Positions 19,487-30,010 of a stretch of DNA of 64,000 nt are shown here, in pieces; the first letter of the stretch is position 1, and each line of letters starts with the position of its first letter. The position numbers were made by a program, and so were the translations under genes. The stretch comes from Pseudomonas viciae. Lineage in GTDB: Bacteria; Pseudomonadota; Gammaproteobacteria; Pseudomonadales; Pseudomonadaceae. The stretch spans positions 5,727,001 to 5,791,000 of the forward strand of contig NZ_CP035088.1 of the NCBI RefSeq assembly GCF_004786035.1, in the 5' to 3' direction. A model generated the notes under the pieces. That model was not told the origin of the DNA. It made no database searches and saw only the letters and a list, made by a program, of their open reading frames with translations.

Positions 19487-20605
19487 TTAGACGAGGATCA
19501 GGTTGTCACGGTGAACCAACTCAGGTTCAGCCATGTAACCCAACAGACCGACAATCGCATCAGACGACTGACCGATGATTTTCTGCGCTTCCAACGCGCT
19601 GTAGTTGGCCAGGCCACGGGCGATCTCTCGACCATCCGGCGCCACGCACACCACCATTTCGCCACGACGGAAACTGCCCTGGACCAGCTTCACACCCACC
19701 GGCAGCAGGCTTTTGTTGCCCTGGGCCAAGGCCGACACGGCACCAGCATCCAAAACCAAAGTGCCACGGGTTTGCAGGTGGCCGGCCAGCCACTGTTTGC
19801 GCGCCGCCAGCATGCCGCGCTCAGGCGAGAGCAAGGTACCAATGCGCTCGCCCGCCTTCAGACGATCCAGCACACGTTCCAAGCGACCGCCGACAATGAT
19901 GGTGTGAGCCCCGGAGCGCGCCGCAAGACGCGCGGCACGCAGCTTGGTCTGCATACCGCCACGACCCAGCGCACCGCCGGTACCGCCCGCCACCGCATCC
20001 AGCGCCGGGTCATCGGCACGGGCTTCGTAGATCAGCTTGGCGTCGGGGTTGTTGCGCGGATCGGCGTCGAACATGCCGTCGCGATCCGTAAGAATCACCA
20101 GCAGGTCCGCCTCCACCAGGTTCGCCACCAGCGCGGCCAGGGTGTCGTTATCGCCGAAACGGATTTCGTCGGTGACCACCGTGTCGTTCTCGTTGATCAC
20201 CGGGATGACTTTGAGCTCAACCAACGCCCGCAAGGTGCTGCGGGCATTGAGGTAACGCTTGCGGTCAGACAGGTCATCATGGGTCAGCAGGATCTGCGCC
20301 GTATGACGACCGTGCTCGGCAAAGCTCGACTCCCAAGCCTGCACCAAACCCATCTGGCCGATGGCGGCAGCGGCCTGCAATTCGTGCATCGCGCTGGGTC
20401 GCGACGTCCAGCCCAAACGGCTCATACCCGCTGCCACAGCCCCCGAAGAGACCAATACCAGCTCGACGCCAGCCTCATGCAAGGCCACCATCTGCTCGAC
20501 CCACACCGCCATCGCCTGACGATCCAGGCCCTTGCCATCCGCTGTCAGCAGTGCGCTGCCGATCTTCACGACCCAGCGCTGCGCACCCGTCACCTTGCTC
20601 CGCAT
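19487..20605 (-). CDS. proB: glutamate 5-kinase ProB
   Basis: This 372-residue enzyme phosphorylates glutamate in the first step of proline synthesis. The amino-acid kinase domain has [10 protein letters not shown] and the [16 protein letters not shown] motif; NENDTV and [15 protein letters not shown] complete the active site. The C-terminal hundred residues are a PUA domain ([25 protein letters not shown]). Two consecutive ATG codons (20603-20608) are possible starts; the second gives [11 protein letters not shown], the usual N-terminus. Confidence 0.95.
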   Translation of the reverse strand: MRSKVTGAQRWVVKIGSALLTADGKGLDRQAMAVWVEQMVALHEAGVELVLVSSGAVAAGMSRLGWTSRPSAMHELQAAAAIGQMGLVQAWESSFAEHGRHTAQILLTHDDLSDRKRYLNARSTLRALVELKVIPVINENDTVVTDEIRFGDNDTLAALVANLVEADLLVILTDRDGMFDADPRNNPDAKLIYEARADDPALDAVAGGTGGALGRGGMQTKLRAARLAARSGAHTIIVGGRLERVLDRLKAGERIGTLLSPERGMLAARKQWLAGHLQTRGTLVLDAGAVSALAQGNKSLLPVGVKLVQGSFRRGEMVVCVAPDGREIARGLANYSALEAQKIIGQSSDAIVGLLGYMAEPELVHRDNLILV

Positions 20606-20683
20606 CATCTTCAACCTTTGCCAGCGAACGGCGCGACCCAGCGCCGCCCATGGGATTATTCGTATTTGCGTTTTACAGATACC

Positions 20684-20707
20684 AAAACGCCGCTCGAATG
20701 AGCGGCG
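20684..20707 (-). terminator. terminator of the rplU-rpmA-obgE unit
   Basis: An eight-base stem (CGCCGCTC with GAGCGGCG on the minus strand) and four-base loop are followed by TTTT, about 100 bases after the obgE stop and just upstream of proB. Confidence 0.7.
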
Positions 20708-20763
20708 CCTTGGAAACCGGCTGGCTGCGATGATAACACCGCGCCTCGCCGGATGAACTGTCA

Positions 20764-20790
20764 TCGCGGGCAAGCCTTGCTCCCACAGGA
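20764..20790. repeat. single, partial REP of the GTGGGAGC family
   Basis: TCGCGGGCAAGCCTTGCTCCCACA matches the right half of the REPINs seen elsewhere. No left partner is present. It lies between the obgE stop and its terminator. Confidence 0.6.
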
Positions 20791-20808
20791 GCTCCACTTG
20801 CCGCAGAG

Positions 20809-22164
<1,356 letters not shown>

Positions 22165-22177
22165 TCACCCCACAAAC

Positions 22178-22208
22178 GAAAAAGCCCCGTCGCAAGACAG
22201 GGCTTTTC
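22178..22208 (-). terminator. hairpin between rpmA and obgE
   Basis: AAAAAGCCC and GGGCTTTTT arms around a 12-base loop follow the rpmA stop by about 15 bases on the minus strand. It resembles a ribosomal-protein operon terminator, so obgE may be partly uncoupled or have its own promoter in the following 145 bases. Confidence 0.65.
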
Positions 22209-22222
22209 CAGCGATCTCGCAA

Positions 22223-22480
22223 TTAAGCTGCGACAACGCTCACGTAACGGCGGTTGAACGCGCCCTTTACTTCAAACTTGATCACGCCTTCGATTTTCGC
22301 GAAGAGAGTGTGATCTTTACCCATGCCAACACCGTAACCGGCGTGGAATTGGGTGCCGCGCTGACGCACGATGATGTTGCCCGGAATGATCTTCTGGCCG
22401 CCATACATCTTCACGCCAAGGCGTTTGGCTTCTGAGTCGCGACCGTTACGGGTACTACCACCAGCTTTTTTGTGTGCCAT
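22223..22480 (-). CDS. rpmA: 50S ribosomal protein L27
   Basis: This 85-residue protein begins [24 protein letters not shown], the unmistakable L27 N-terminus that reaches the peptidyl transferase centre. A ribosome binding site TAGGAGAATTG lies before the ATG. It is 34 bases after rplU. Confidence 0.98.
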   Translation of the reverse strand: MAHKKAGGSTRNGRDSEAKRLGVKMYGGQKIIPGNIIVRQRGTQFHAGYGVGMGKDHTLFAKIEGVIKFEVKGAFNRRYVSVVAA

Positions 22481-22514
22481 GAGTCAATTCTCCTAGTGAG
22501 GAATTAGGCTGAAA

Positions 22515-22829
22515 TTAAGCCTGAATACCGGTGATTTTGATCTCGGTGTACCACTGGCGGTGGCCCATACGCTTCATGTGGTGCTTACGACGACGGAACT
22601 TGATGATGCGGACTTTATCGTGACGACCTTGGGAGATCACTTCAGCCACAACGGTAGCGCCAGCAACGACTGGAGCGCCGATGTTCACGTCATCGCCATT
22701 GGCGACCAACAGAACGCGATCAAAAGTCACGGATTCGCCGGTAGCGATTTCCAGTTTTTCGATCTTCAGGTATTCACCTGGGGCGACCTTGTATTGCTTG
22801 CCACCAGTAACAATTACTGCGTACGACAT
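22515..22829 (-). CDS. rplU: 50S ribosomal protein L21
   Basis: This 104-residue protein starts [26 protein letters not shown] and contains the L21 signature [19 protein letters not shown] near the C-terminus. The ATG at 22827-22829 has GGAGAAA upstream. It is first in the rplU-rpmA unit, which is divergent from ispB across about 240 bases. Confidence 0.98.
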   Translation of the reverse strand: MSYAVIVTGGKQYKVAPGEYLKIEKLEIATGESVTFDRVLLVANGDDVNIGAPVVAGATVVAEVISQGRHDKVRIIKFRRRKHHMKRMGHRQWYTEIKITGIQA

Positions 22830-23068
22830 GGTATTTCTCCGATAATCCTGCTCACCCAGCGCTTTATAAGAAGAGGTATTGGCTGGCATGGCTGCATGGG
22901 CTGGAAGGCCCGGATGCAATTGCGTAAGGCAGGTGCTGCCCAGGAAGTTCAGGGTGCGCGATTGTACGCAAGGTGCAACAGCCTTGCAAGTAGCCGTCCA
23001 TCGCGCCTTGACAGGTCTGGGTGGGGGTCCTAGCATGCCGCGCAACCCTTCTGGAGCACCTGTCGCTG

Positions 23069-24037
23069 ATGCAACCCCAAGCTTTCTACCGCGCGGTGGC
23101 GGACGATTTTAGCGCCGTCGACGGCATCATCAAGAAGCAGCTGACTTCCCGAGTGCCTCTGGTATCGAAAATCGGCGACTACATCACCTCGGCCGGTGGC
23201 AAGCGCCTGCGTCCTCTATTGGTGCTTTTGTGCGGCAAGGCCCTGGGTCGCGAAGGCGACGACATGCGCCTGCTGGCGGCCACCATCGAATTCCTGCACA
23301 CCGCGACCCTGCTGCATGACGACGTGGTCGACATGTCCGGCATGCGCCGTGGCCGCTCGACCGCCAATGCCATGTGGGGCAATGCCCCCAGCGTTCTGGT
23401 GGGCGACTTCCTGTATTCGCGCTCATTCGAAATGATGGTCGAACTGGGCTCGATGCCGGTGATGAAGATCCTGTCCCAGGCCACTCGCATCATCGCCGAA
23501 GGCGAAGTGTTGCAACTGTCCAAGGTGCGCGACGCCAGCACCACGGAAGAGACTTACATGGAAGTCATCCGCGGCAAGACCGCGATGCTCTTCGAAGCCT
23601 CGACCCACAGCGCCGCCGCCCTGGCAGGCGCCAGCGCCGAACAGAGTGAAGCGTTGCGCACCTTTGGCGATCACCTGGGCGTGGCCTTCCAGTTGGTGGA
23701 CGACCTGCTCGACTACAAGGGCGACGCCGAGACCCTGGGCAAGAACGTCGGTGACGACCTGGCCGAAGGCAAGCCGACCCTGCCGCTGATCTACACCATG
23801 CGCGAAGGTACGCTGGAACAGGCAGCGCTGGTGCGCAAGGCGATCCAGAAAGGCGGGATCGAGGACCTGGAAAGCATTCGTGAAGCGGTTGAAGCGTCCG
23901 GCTCGCTGGACTACACCGCGAAACTGGCCCGCGACTACGTCGCCCGCGCAATCAAATGCCTCGATGCACTGCCGGCCAGCGAATACCGCGATGCGTTGGT
24001 GGAGTTGAGCGAGTTTGCGGTGGCGCGTACCCACTGA
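23069..24037 (+). CDS. ispB: octaprenyl/polyprenyl diphosphate synthase IspB
   Basis: This 322-residue trans-prenyltransferase builds the side chain of ubiquinone. Both aspartate-rich motifs are present: [15 protein letters not shown] and [20 protein letters not shown] binds the isopentenyl diphosphate. The start is the ATG giving [10 protein letters not shown]; the frame is open 48 bases further but without a better start. The divergent pairing with rplU is standard in gamma-proteobacteria. Confidence 0.94.
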   Translation: MQPQAFYRAVADDFSAVDGIIKKQLTSRVPLVSKIGDYITSAGGKRLRPLLVLLCGKALGREGDDMRLLAATIEFLHTATLLHDDVVDMSGMRRGRSTANAMWGNAPSVLVGDFLYSRSFEMMVELGSMPVMKILSQATRIIAEGEVLQLSKVRDASTTEETYMEVIRGKTAMLFEASTHSAAALAGASAEQSEALRTFGDHLGVAFQLVDDLLDYKGDAETLGKNVGDDLAEGKPTLPLIYTMREGTLEQAALVRKAIQKGGIEDLESIREAVEASGSLDYTAKLARDYVARAIKCLDALPASEYRDALVELSEFAVARTH

Positions 24038-24060
24038 TCCTGGCCGATCAGCGAGCTTTT

Positions 24061-24151
24061 GTGGCGAGGGAGCTTGCTCCCGCTGAGGTGCGAAGCACCT
24101 CTTGAAAACGCGGTCGCTGCGCAACCGAGCGGGAGCAAGCTCCCTCGCCAC
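24061..24151. repeat. REPIN, GTGGCGAGGGAGCTTGCTCCC family
   Basis: GTGGCGAGGGAGCTTGCTCC at the left is matched by its exact complement at the right. The inner part holds the near-palindrome GAGGTGCGAAGCACCTC. Confidence 0.88.
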
Positions 24152-24188
24152 AGATGCTGCGAACACCCATTTCGGCAACAAAACCCTA

Positions 24189-24194
24189 TATAAT
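24189..24194 (+). promoter_or_regulatory. -10 element before the PhnA-like gene
   Basis: A perfect TATAAT lies about 40 bases before the GTG start. No matching -35 hexamer is evident at normal spacing. Confidence 0.45.
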
Positions 24195-24232
24195 GTGCGC
24201 CCTTTTGTCCTCCTGATACCCAAGGAACCTTA

Positions 24233-24574
24233 GTGAGCACGTTGCCTCCCTGCCCGAAATGCAATTCCGAATACACTTACGAAGACGGTACCCAACTGGT
24301 CTGCCCGGAGTGTGCCCACGAATGGTCTGCCGGCGGCGAAGCCGAAACGGCGTCCGATGACACCGTGAAGAAAGACTCGGTCGGCAACGTCCTGCAGGAC
24401 GGCGACACCATCACCGTGATCAAGGACCTCAAGGTCAAGGGCACGTCGCTGGTGGTCAAGGTCGGCACCAAGGTCAAGAACATCCGCCTGTGCGATGGCG
24501 ACCACGACATCGACTGCAAGATCGACGGCATCGGCCCGATGAAACTCAAATCCGAGTTCGTCAGAAAAGTCTGA
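24233..24574 (+). CDS. yjdM: PhnA/YjdM family zinc-ribbon protein
   Basis: This 113-residue protein has an N-terminal zinc ribbon ([21 protein letters not shown], residues 7-27) and the PhnA C-terminal domain with [17 protein letters not shown] and [19 protein letters not shown]. The name PhnA is historical; this family is not phosphonoacetate hydrolase, and its role is unclear. It starts with GTG behind AAGGAAC. Confidence 0.9.
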   Translation: MSTLPPCPKCNSEYTYEDGTQLVCPECAHEWSAGGEAETASDDTVKKDSVGNVLQDGDTITVIKDLKVKGTSLVVKVGTKVKNIRLCDGDHDIDCKIDGIGPMKLKSEFVRKV

Positions 24575-24585
24575 TCCTGCTGTAA

Positions 24586-24612
24586 ACCATCCCGCGCTCG
24601 GCGTGGGATGGT
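24586..24612 (+). terminator. hairpin after the PhnA-like gene
   Basis: ACCATCCC and GGGATGGT arms around an 11-base loop lie 12 bases after the stop codon. There is no T-run, so termination is uncertain. Confidence 0.4.
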
Positions 24613-24721
24613 GCTTCACCCTCCCCGCTTCAGCCCCGTTTCCCAAGCCCTAGCCAAGCGCCAGCCGTCTTGAGCGGCCACAACCCATCGTCAGAAAAAG
24701 AATCGGAACACCAATAGAGAC

Positions 24722-24752
24722 TTGCTATTTAGCGAATAAGAATTATTCTCAT
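24722..24752 (+). promoter_or_regulatory. Fur-box-like palindrome over a candidate promoter
   Basis: GAATAA (24734-24739) and TTATTC (24743-24748) form a perfect inverted repeat within AATAAGAATTATTCTCAT, which reads like Pseudomonas Fur boxes. A possible -35 TTGCTA (24722) and -10 TATTCT (24744) are 16 bases apart, so Fur bound here would cover the promoter. From memory, the homologous gene PA4570 is strongly induced by iron starvation, which agrees. Confidence 0.6.
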
Positions 24753-24778
24753 CGAACCCCATCAAGGAGATGAGAACC

Positions 24779-25036
24779 ATGACTTATTTGATCGATGCCT
24801 GGTTGGACCGCCCACATCCCTACCTCAGGATCCTGCATCGGGAAACCGGGGAAGTCTGCGCGGTGCTTGAAGAAGAAGCCTTGAATGAGCTGCAGGACCA
24901 GGGGGATCTGGACCTCAACAGCCTCAATTCCAGCGAACCGTTGGTGCTCAAGGAACTGGTGCGTAATCTGTTTCTGTTCTGCTATGCGCGGGCGTTGCGC
25001 CCGACTGGCGATTTCAATGCCAGGTTCCACGGATGA
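24779..25036 (+). CDS. small PA4570-like protein, probably iron-regulated
   Basis: This 85-residue protein (MTYLIDAWLDRPHPYLRILHR...) is soluble, acidic in the middle (DLDLNSLNSSEP), and has no signal peptide or known motif. The start is the ATG at 24779 because AAGGAG lies nine bases before it; the ATG at 24770 would abut that site. The position after ispB and before fklB matches PA4570 in PAO1. The upstream Fur-like box suggests expression when iron is scarce. The function is unknown. Confidence 0.75.
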   Translation: MTYLIDAWLDRPHPYLRILHRETGEVCAVLEEEALNELQDQGDLDLNSLNSSEPLVLKELVRNLFLFCYARALRPTGDFNARFHG

Positions 25037-25048
25037 AGCACCAAACCC

Positions 25049-25138
25049 TGTGGGAGCGAGCTTGCTCGCGATAGCGGTATGACAATCAACTGGGATGTTG
25101 AATGCAAGTCCGCCATCGCGAGCAAGCTCGCTCCCACA
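25049..25138. repeat. REPIN, GTGGGAGC family
   Basis: TGTGGGAGCGAGCTTGCTCG and its exact complement lie at the two ends, separated by about 45 bases. It sits between two convergent genes. Confidence 0.88.
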
Positions 25139-25151
25139 GGTATTCAGGGTC

Positions 25152-25769
25152 TTACAGAACGTCCAGCAGCTCGACGTCAAACACCAGTACGCTGTGCGGC
25201 GGAATGCTGCCAACGCCTTGGGCGCCGTAAGCCAGTTCGCTCGGCACGTACAGGCGCCACTTGCTGCCGGCATTCATCAGTTGCAAGGCTTCGGTCCAGC
25301 CTGGGATCACGCCGCCCACCGGGAATTCGGCTGGCTGGCCACGATCGTAGGAGCTGTCGAACACGGTGCCGTCGATCAGGGTGCCGTGGTAGTGAGTACG
25401 CACCTGGTCTTCACGGGTCGGCTTGGCGCCTTCGCCCTGAGTCAGCACTTCAAATTGCAGGCCCGACGCCAGGGTGGTGATGCCTTCGCGCTTGGCGTTT
25501 TCAGCCAGGAATGCAAGGCCTTCGCCAGCAGCCGCTTCAGCCTTGGCAGCCGCTTCGGCCTGCATGATTTCGCGGATGACTTTGAAGCTCGCGGACATTT
25601 CGTCCTGGCCCACACGGCTCGGCTTGCCGGCGAAGGCGTCGGTCAGACCGGCCAGGATCGCGTCCAGGCTGACGCCCGGTGGCGGGTTGTCGCGCAGTTG
25701 GTCGCCCAACTGACGGCCAATGCCGTAGCTGACGCGGGTTTCGTCGGTGGACAGGTTAACTTCGGACAT
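25152..25769 (-). CDS. fklB: FKBP-type peptidyl-prolyl isomerase FklB (FKBP22-like)
   Basis: This 205-residue protein has an N-terminal dimerisation domain of long helices (DETRVSYGIGRQLGDQLRDN to KAEAAAGEGLAFLAENAKR) and a C-terminal FKBP domain (VRTHYHGTLIDGTVFDSSYDRG; PGWTEALQLM; GSIPPHSVLVFDVELL). No signal peptide is present, so it acts in the cytoplasm on proline-limited folding. The ATG at 25767-25769 is the conserved start MSEVNLSTDETRVSY. Confidence 0.93.
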   Translation of the reverse strand: MSEVNLSTDETRVSYGIGRQLGDQLRDNPPPGVSLDAILAGLTDAFAGKPSRVGQDEMSASFKVIREIMQAEAAAKAEAAAGEGLAFLAENAKREGITTLASGLQFEVLTQGEGAKPTREDQVRTHYHGTLIDGTVFDSSYDRGQPAEFPVGGVIPGWTEALQLMNAGSKWRLYVPSELAYGAQGVGSIPPHSVLVFDVELLDVL

Positions 25770-25918
25770 GATGCTGCTCCGCTGTGCGGACGGCTCGGGA
25801 AATTGCCGTGGATGACACAGCGCCTCCCGGAGCGCCCGGAACCAAAAGGGCGAGCAGACTAGCACAGATGCCGGGGCGGGTGACGAGCCCCGCATCAAGG
25901 GCCGACCGCCAGAAACGA

Positions 25919-25952
25919 CAACGCCCGCCTGCTTCTCGACAGGCGGGCGTTG
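25919..25952 (-). terminator. terminator of the UPF0114 gene
   Basis: A long GC-rich stem (CAACGCCCGCCTG with CAGGCGGGCGTTG) follows the stop codon of the minus-strand gene by about 20 bases. The trailing bases are only partly T-rich. Confidence 0.65.
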
Positions 25953-25973
25953 CGTCAGGGCGATGAAACGACC

Positions 25974-26462
25974 TCAGTGCTTGGTCAGTTTATCCAGGTA
26001 GCCCATGGCAAATGCCGACACTACGAACGTCATGTGGATGATCACGTACCACATCAGGTGCTCGGGATCGACGTTCTTGGCATCCATGAAAATGCGCAAA
26101 AGGTGAATGGAGGAAATGGCCACGATCGAGGCCGCGACTTTCATCTTCAGCGATGAAGAGTCCATGGTGCCCAGCCAGTTGAGCTTTTCCTTGTCGTCGG
26201 CGATGTCCAGTTGCGAGACGAAGTTCTCGTAGCCGGAAATCATCACCATCACCAGCAGGCCGCCCACCAGCGCCATGTCGATCAGCGACAGCAGCACCAG
26301 GATCAGATCGGATTCAGCCATGGAAAACACGTTGGGGATGACGTGAAAGACTTCCTGGAAGAATTTCAGCGCCAGGGCCAGCAAGCCCAGGGACAGCCCA
26401 AAGTAGATCGGCGCCAGCAGCCAACGGGAGGCGTACATTGCATTTTCGATAAAGCGTTCCAT
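25974..26462 (-). CDS. UPF0114 (YqhA) family membrane protein
   Basis: This 162-residue inner-membrane protein has about four hydrophobic segments (near residues 13-35, 52-77, 106-126 and 134-156) and the family stretch [25 protein letters not shown]. The family (TIGR00645, YqhA) is conserved but has no assigned function. It stands as a single gene with its own terminator. The start is the only ATG that keeps the family N-terminus [16 protein letters not shown]. Confidence 0.88.
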   Translation of the reverse strand: MERFIENAMYASRWLLAPIYFGLSLGLLALALKFFQEVFHVIPNVFSMAESDLILVLLSLIDMALVGGLLVMVMISGYENFVSQLDIADDKEKLNWLGTMDSSSLKMKVAASIVAISSIHLLRIFMDAKNVDPEHLMWYVIIHMTFVVSAFAMGYLDKLTKH

Positions 26463-26593
26463 TGAGTCTCACACCAGGGCTGAAAAATCGCGGCGAGTAT
26501 ATCAGCCACGACCTGCCCCACAAACGCCGGACCGATCCTTGGTCCCAGCCCTTGTTTCAAAACTTTACTGCCCGCGCCCGTCCGCCGATGCCG

Positions 26594-26935
26594 TCAATGC
26601 AGCGGACGAAACTCGAAACCGTCGACACTGCGACACCGTCCTCCATTGATTTCACGCAGTTGGGCTTGCATGTGCAGGCACCAGATTTGTGGATCGTCGG
26701 CCAGCTCATAGCCGTGCAATGTCAGGCTCTGAACGATGGTGTCGAGGATGGTTTCAGCGGCGTTCGGGCCAGGAAACGGGCCTTGAGCCTTGATAGCGGA
26801 AGGTTGTTCGCCGGCCATTCCGGCGGCGAAGAGCAAGGTCCACATACCGGTATCCCCCGCCAGGGGGCGAATGGCGCATTCGATACGGGTGACAAGGCCC
26901 AGGCATTGGCGAGTGAGGCAAAGGTTGCGCGACAT
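26594..26935 (-). CDS. conserved hypothetical protein (PA4575-like)
   Basis: This 113-residue protein begins MSRNLCLTRQCLGLVTRIECAIRPLAGDTGMWTLLFAAG and has no signal peptide or motif I can name. Its place between the UPF0114 gene and the Lon-like protease gene matches PA4575 in PAO1, which supports it being a real gene. GAGGGG lies about 11 bases before the ATG, a rather long spacing. Confidence 0.65.
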   Translation of the reverse strand: MSRNLCLTRQCLGLVTRIECAIRPLAGDTGMWTLLFAAGMAGEQPSAIKAQGPFPGPNAAETILDTIVQSLTLHGYELADDPQIWCLHMQAQLREINGGRCRSVDGFEFRPLH

Positions 26936-27133
26936 GGCGGCGCCCCTCGGTAGATCCGGTATTCAGCCCAGGGAGGGCTGTTTCGATCCGATGATGACTC
27001 TCGTTATCCTTGAGCTGAGGATAGAAGAAAAGTTCCGGCCGCAAGGGAAAGCGAGACCAGAAGGCGCCGAATGGTCATAGTGTGAATATTGACGCCAAAG
27101 TGGTGGCACTTTTTTTGGATTAACCCGAAATAA

Positions 27134-27254
27134 TGTGGGAGCGAGGTCTGTGGGAGCAAAGCTTGCTCGCGATGACGCCCTCACAGACAACACCTTTGTT
27201 GGCTGTAAAACCGCTATCGCGAGCAAGCTTTGCTCCCACAGACTCGCTCCCACA
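27134..27254. repeat. nested REPIN, GTGGGAGC family
   Basis: The inner REPIN (TGTGGGAGCAAAGCTTGCTC and complement) is bracketed by an extra outer pair, TGTGGGAGCGAGGTC on the left and GACTCGCTCCCACA on the right. The result is a double-walled palindrome, as if the ends had been duplicated or one element had entered another. Confidence 0.85.
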
Positions 27255-27281
27255 TTGGACTTACTAACGATCAGGAAAGCA

Positions 27282-29720
27282 TCAAGCCGGCTTCGCCTCC
27301 ACCAATGCCTGCTGCGCCAGTTCCTTTTCCGCTTCCTTGATGTCGTCTTCGCTGATCATCTCCGCAATGACTCGCAGTCGCTCCACCACCCGGGCGTTGA
27401 CGCTGCCCTCCGGGAATTCGCCGTTTTCATCCGGCTCACCGGCAGGCTCACCCACCAGCAGGCTCAGGGCTTCGTCGGCCTGGCGCACGGCGTAGACGTG
27501 GAACTGCCCGGCGCGTACGGCGGCCAGCACTTTCTCGTCAAGCATCAGGGTGGCGACGTTGGCCTGGGGAATGATCGCCCCCTGCTCACCGGTCAGCCCA
27601 CGGGCTTCACAGAGGCGGAAGAAGCCTTCGATCTTCTCGTTGACCCCACCCACTGCCTGCACTTCACCGAACTGGTTGATCGAGCCGGTGATGGCGAAGC
27701 ACTGCTTCAACGGCGTTTTCGACAAGGCCGAAATCAGCGTGCACGCCTCGCCCAGGGACGCGCTATCGCCGTCCACATAACCGTAGGACTGCTCCAGGGC
27801 GATGCTGGCCGAGATCGCCAACGGGAATTCCTGGGCATAACGACTGCCCAGGTAACCGGTGAGAATCATCACGCCCTTGGAGTGGATCGGCTGGCCGAGG
27901 TTGACCTCCCGCTCGATGTCCACGATACCGCTGCCGCCGGGATACACCGTGGCGGAGATCCGCGCCGGTACACCAAAGGCCGAGTCGCCCACTTCCAACA
28001 CCGTCAAGCCGTTGCACTTGCCCACGGCCGCGCCATCGGTGTCGATCAGGATGATCCCCGCCAGCATGTCGTCGAGGATCCGCGCCGAGACACGCCCGGT
28101 GCGCGTGGCCTTGGCCTTGAGCGCGCGTTCGATATGGCCGGCGTCGGTCATCTCGTCACCGGCCAGCTGGCGAATGAAATCCGCCTCGCTGACCAGTTGG
28201 AACAAGTCGCCGATACGCGCCGACAAGCGTCCCTGGTGTTCGGCCAGCCGGGCACTGTAAGTGGCCAGGCGCGCCACCGCATCGGCGGTCAGCGGGGCCA
28301 TGCCCTCTTCCGAAGTGCGGGTCTTGAGCAACTGGGCGAACTGCTCCAGGCTCTCGTCGCCCATCGGGATGTCTTCGTCGAAATCCACCAGCACGCGAAA
28401 CATTTCCTGGAAGTCCGGATCCAGGTCCTGCAAGGCGTAGTAGAGCTGGCGGGCGCCGATAATCACGACCTTGACCTGTAACGGAATGTGCTGCGGTGTC
28501 AGGGTCACCGTGGCCAACCGACCGAGTTCCCCCAGCGGCGACTCCATTTTCAGCTTGCGCGATTGCAGGGCACGCTTGAGCGCATCCCATACGAACGGCT
28601 CGCCGAGCATTTTTTCCGCTTCAAGAATCAGGAAACCGCCATTGGCCCGGTGCAAGGCGCCCGGACGCAGCTGTCGGTAGGTGGTGTAGAGCGCGCCCTG
28701 GTCGGTGCTGTATTCGATGCGGCCGAACAGGTTGTCGTAGGTCGGGTGTGGCTCGAACACCACGGGCGCGCCACCGCTGGACGGATGACCGACCACCAGG
28801 CTCGGGGCGTATTGCTCTTCCAGCAGCTTGCGGGCGATGGCGTCAGTCTTGCTGTCGTCCACCAATTGCTCGACCACGGTCTTGAGCAGATAGACCTGCA
28901 TCGCTTGCAGGTAGCCACAGACGGCCGCGTTCTCGGCGTACTTTTCCGACAATGGCGCCAGCAACGGTTGCAGGGCCAGGGTGATGGTTTCTTCGTTGAG
29001 ATGGCGCAACTGGTTGCTCGACTCGCGCTTCCACTGCGGCAGGCTGGCGAGCTCTTCGTTCAGGCGCTCTTCCAGGGTCGAGATGTCATCATGGAAACGC
29101 TCGCGCTCGGCCTCGGGCAATTGGGCAAATTCCGCCTCATCCAGGGCTTTGCCGTCGCTCATTGGCGTGAAGGCGATGTTGCTGCTGTCACGGTACAGCG
29201 CGACATCCTTCTCCAGCGCCAGGCGTTCGATCACATCGAGGGCTCGGTCGTAGCGCTGGTTGAAGGCGCGGTCGATGGCGCTTTTTTTCTGCTGGTAGGA
29301 CGGGTGCTCGAACACCGCCGGGAAGGTTGCCAGCAGGTTGTCGATCAGGCCGTTGATGTCGGTGATGAACGCACCCGCGGTGCCCGACGGCAGTTCCAGG
29401 GCACGGGGTTCGCGGGGCTCATCGAAGTTGTTGACGTAGACCCAGTCAGCCGGGGTCTGCAGGCGCTTGCCTTCGGCCTTGAGGTAGCGTTTGACGAACG
29501 AAAACCGGCCAGTGCCGGGCTCTCCCATCACAAATACGTTGTAACCGGGGCGCGGCATGGCCACGCCGAACTGCAAGGCTTCGACCGCACGTTCCTGGCC
29601 AAGCACACCGCGGAAGGGCTCCAGATCATTGGTGGTAGAGAAGCTGAACTGTTCAGCGGAAAACGGACGAGTCAGCGCTTCGGGCGCTAGACGCAAGCTG
29701 GCAGCAACAGGATCAGGCAT
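27282..29720 (-). CDS. Lon-related AAA ATP-dependent protease (PA4576-like)
   Basis: This 812-residue protein belongs to the AAA_32 plus Lon_C family, a soluble ATPase fused to a Ser-Lys protease. The catalytic Ser is at about residue 653 (YGYVDGDSASLGE) and the Lys 43 residues later (GGVNEKIEGF), the same spacing as in Lon. The P-loop GEPGTGRFS (residues 66-74) has Arg where Lys is usual. A long helical insert (about residues 180-330) separates the ATPase parts. Substrates are unknown. The gene has its own transcription unit. Confidence 0.88.
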   Translation of the reverse strand: MPDPVAASLRLAPEALTRPFSAEQFSFSTTNDLEPFRGVLGQERAVEALQFGVAMPRPGYNVFVMGEPGTGRFSFVKRYLKAEGKRLQTPADWVYVNNFDEPREPRALELPSGTAGAFITDINGLIDNLLATFPAVFEHPSYQQKKSAIDRAFNQRYDRALDVIERLALEKDVALYRDSSNIAFTPMSDGKALDEAEFAQLPEAERERFHDDISTLEERLNEELASLPQWKRESSNQLRHLNEETITLALQPLLAPLSEKYAENAAVCGYLQAMQVYLLKTVVEQLVDDSKTDAIARKLLEEQYAPSLVVGHPSSGGAPVVFEPHPTYDNLFGRIEYSTDQGALYTTYRQLRPGALHRANGGFLILEAEKMLGEPFVWDALKRALQSRKLKMESPLGELGRLATVTLTPQHIPLQVKVVIIGARQLYYALQDLDPDFQEMFRVLVDFDEDIPMGDESLEQFAQLLKTRTSEEGMAPLTADAVARLATYSARLAEHQGRLSARIGDLFQLVSEADFIRQLAGDEMTDAGHIERALKAKATRTGRVSARILDDMLAGIILIDTDGAAVGKCNGLTVLEVGDSAFGVPARISATVYPGGSGIVDIEREVNLGQPIHSKGVMILTGYLGSRYAQEFPLAISASIALEQSYGYVDGDSASLGEACTLISALSKTPLKQCFAITGSINQFGEVQAVGGVNEKIEGFFRLCEARGLTGEQGAIIPQANVATLMLDEKVLAAVRAGQFHVYAVRQADEALSLLVGEPAGEPDENGEFPEGSVNARVVERLRVIAEMISEDDIKEAEKELAQQALVEAKPA

Positions 29721-30010
29721 CGGGCTTCCTTACATCAGGCGGGGCAGATAGCGGCATTCTGGCGCCGCCTGTACCTGACTGGCAAGGAGCGCCTCAGGCC
29801 AAAGCATAGTCGAGGGGTACAGCCCGGGCCGGACCCGGTAAATTCATGACTTAAAGGATAGTTTTTGCAAAATGTCACGGAACCCTCGGATCGTGCCTAA
29901 ACTCCAAATTGCGCGGCTGGAACAATAACCGGCCCACTGGCGCCTCCCCCAACAGGAACGAAGGTGCCAGACCCTGTCCATTTTGGTATGCACATAAAGA
30001 GAACATAGCT

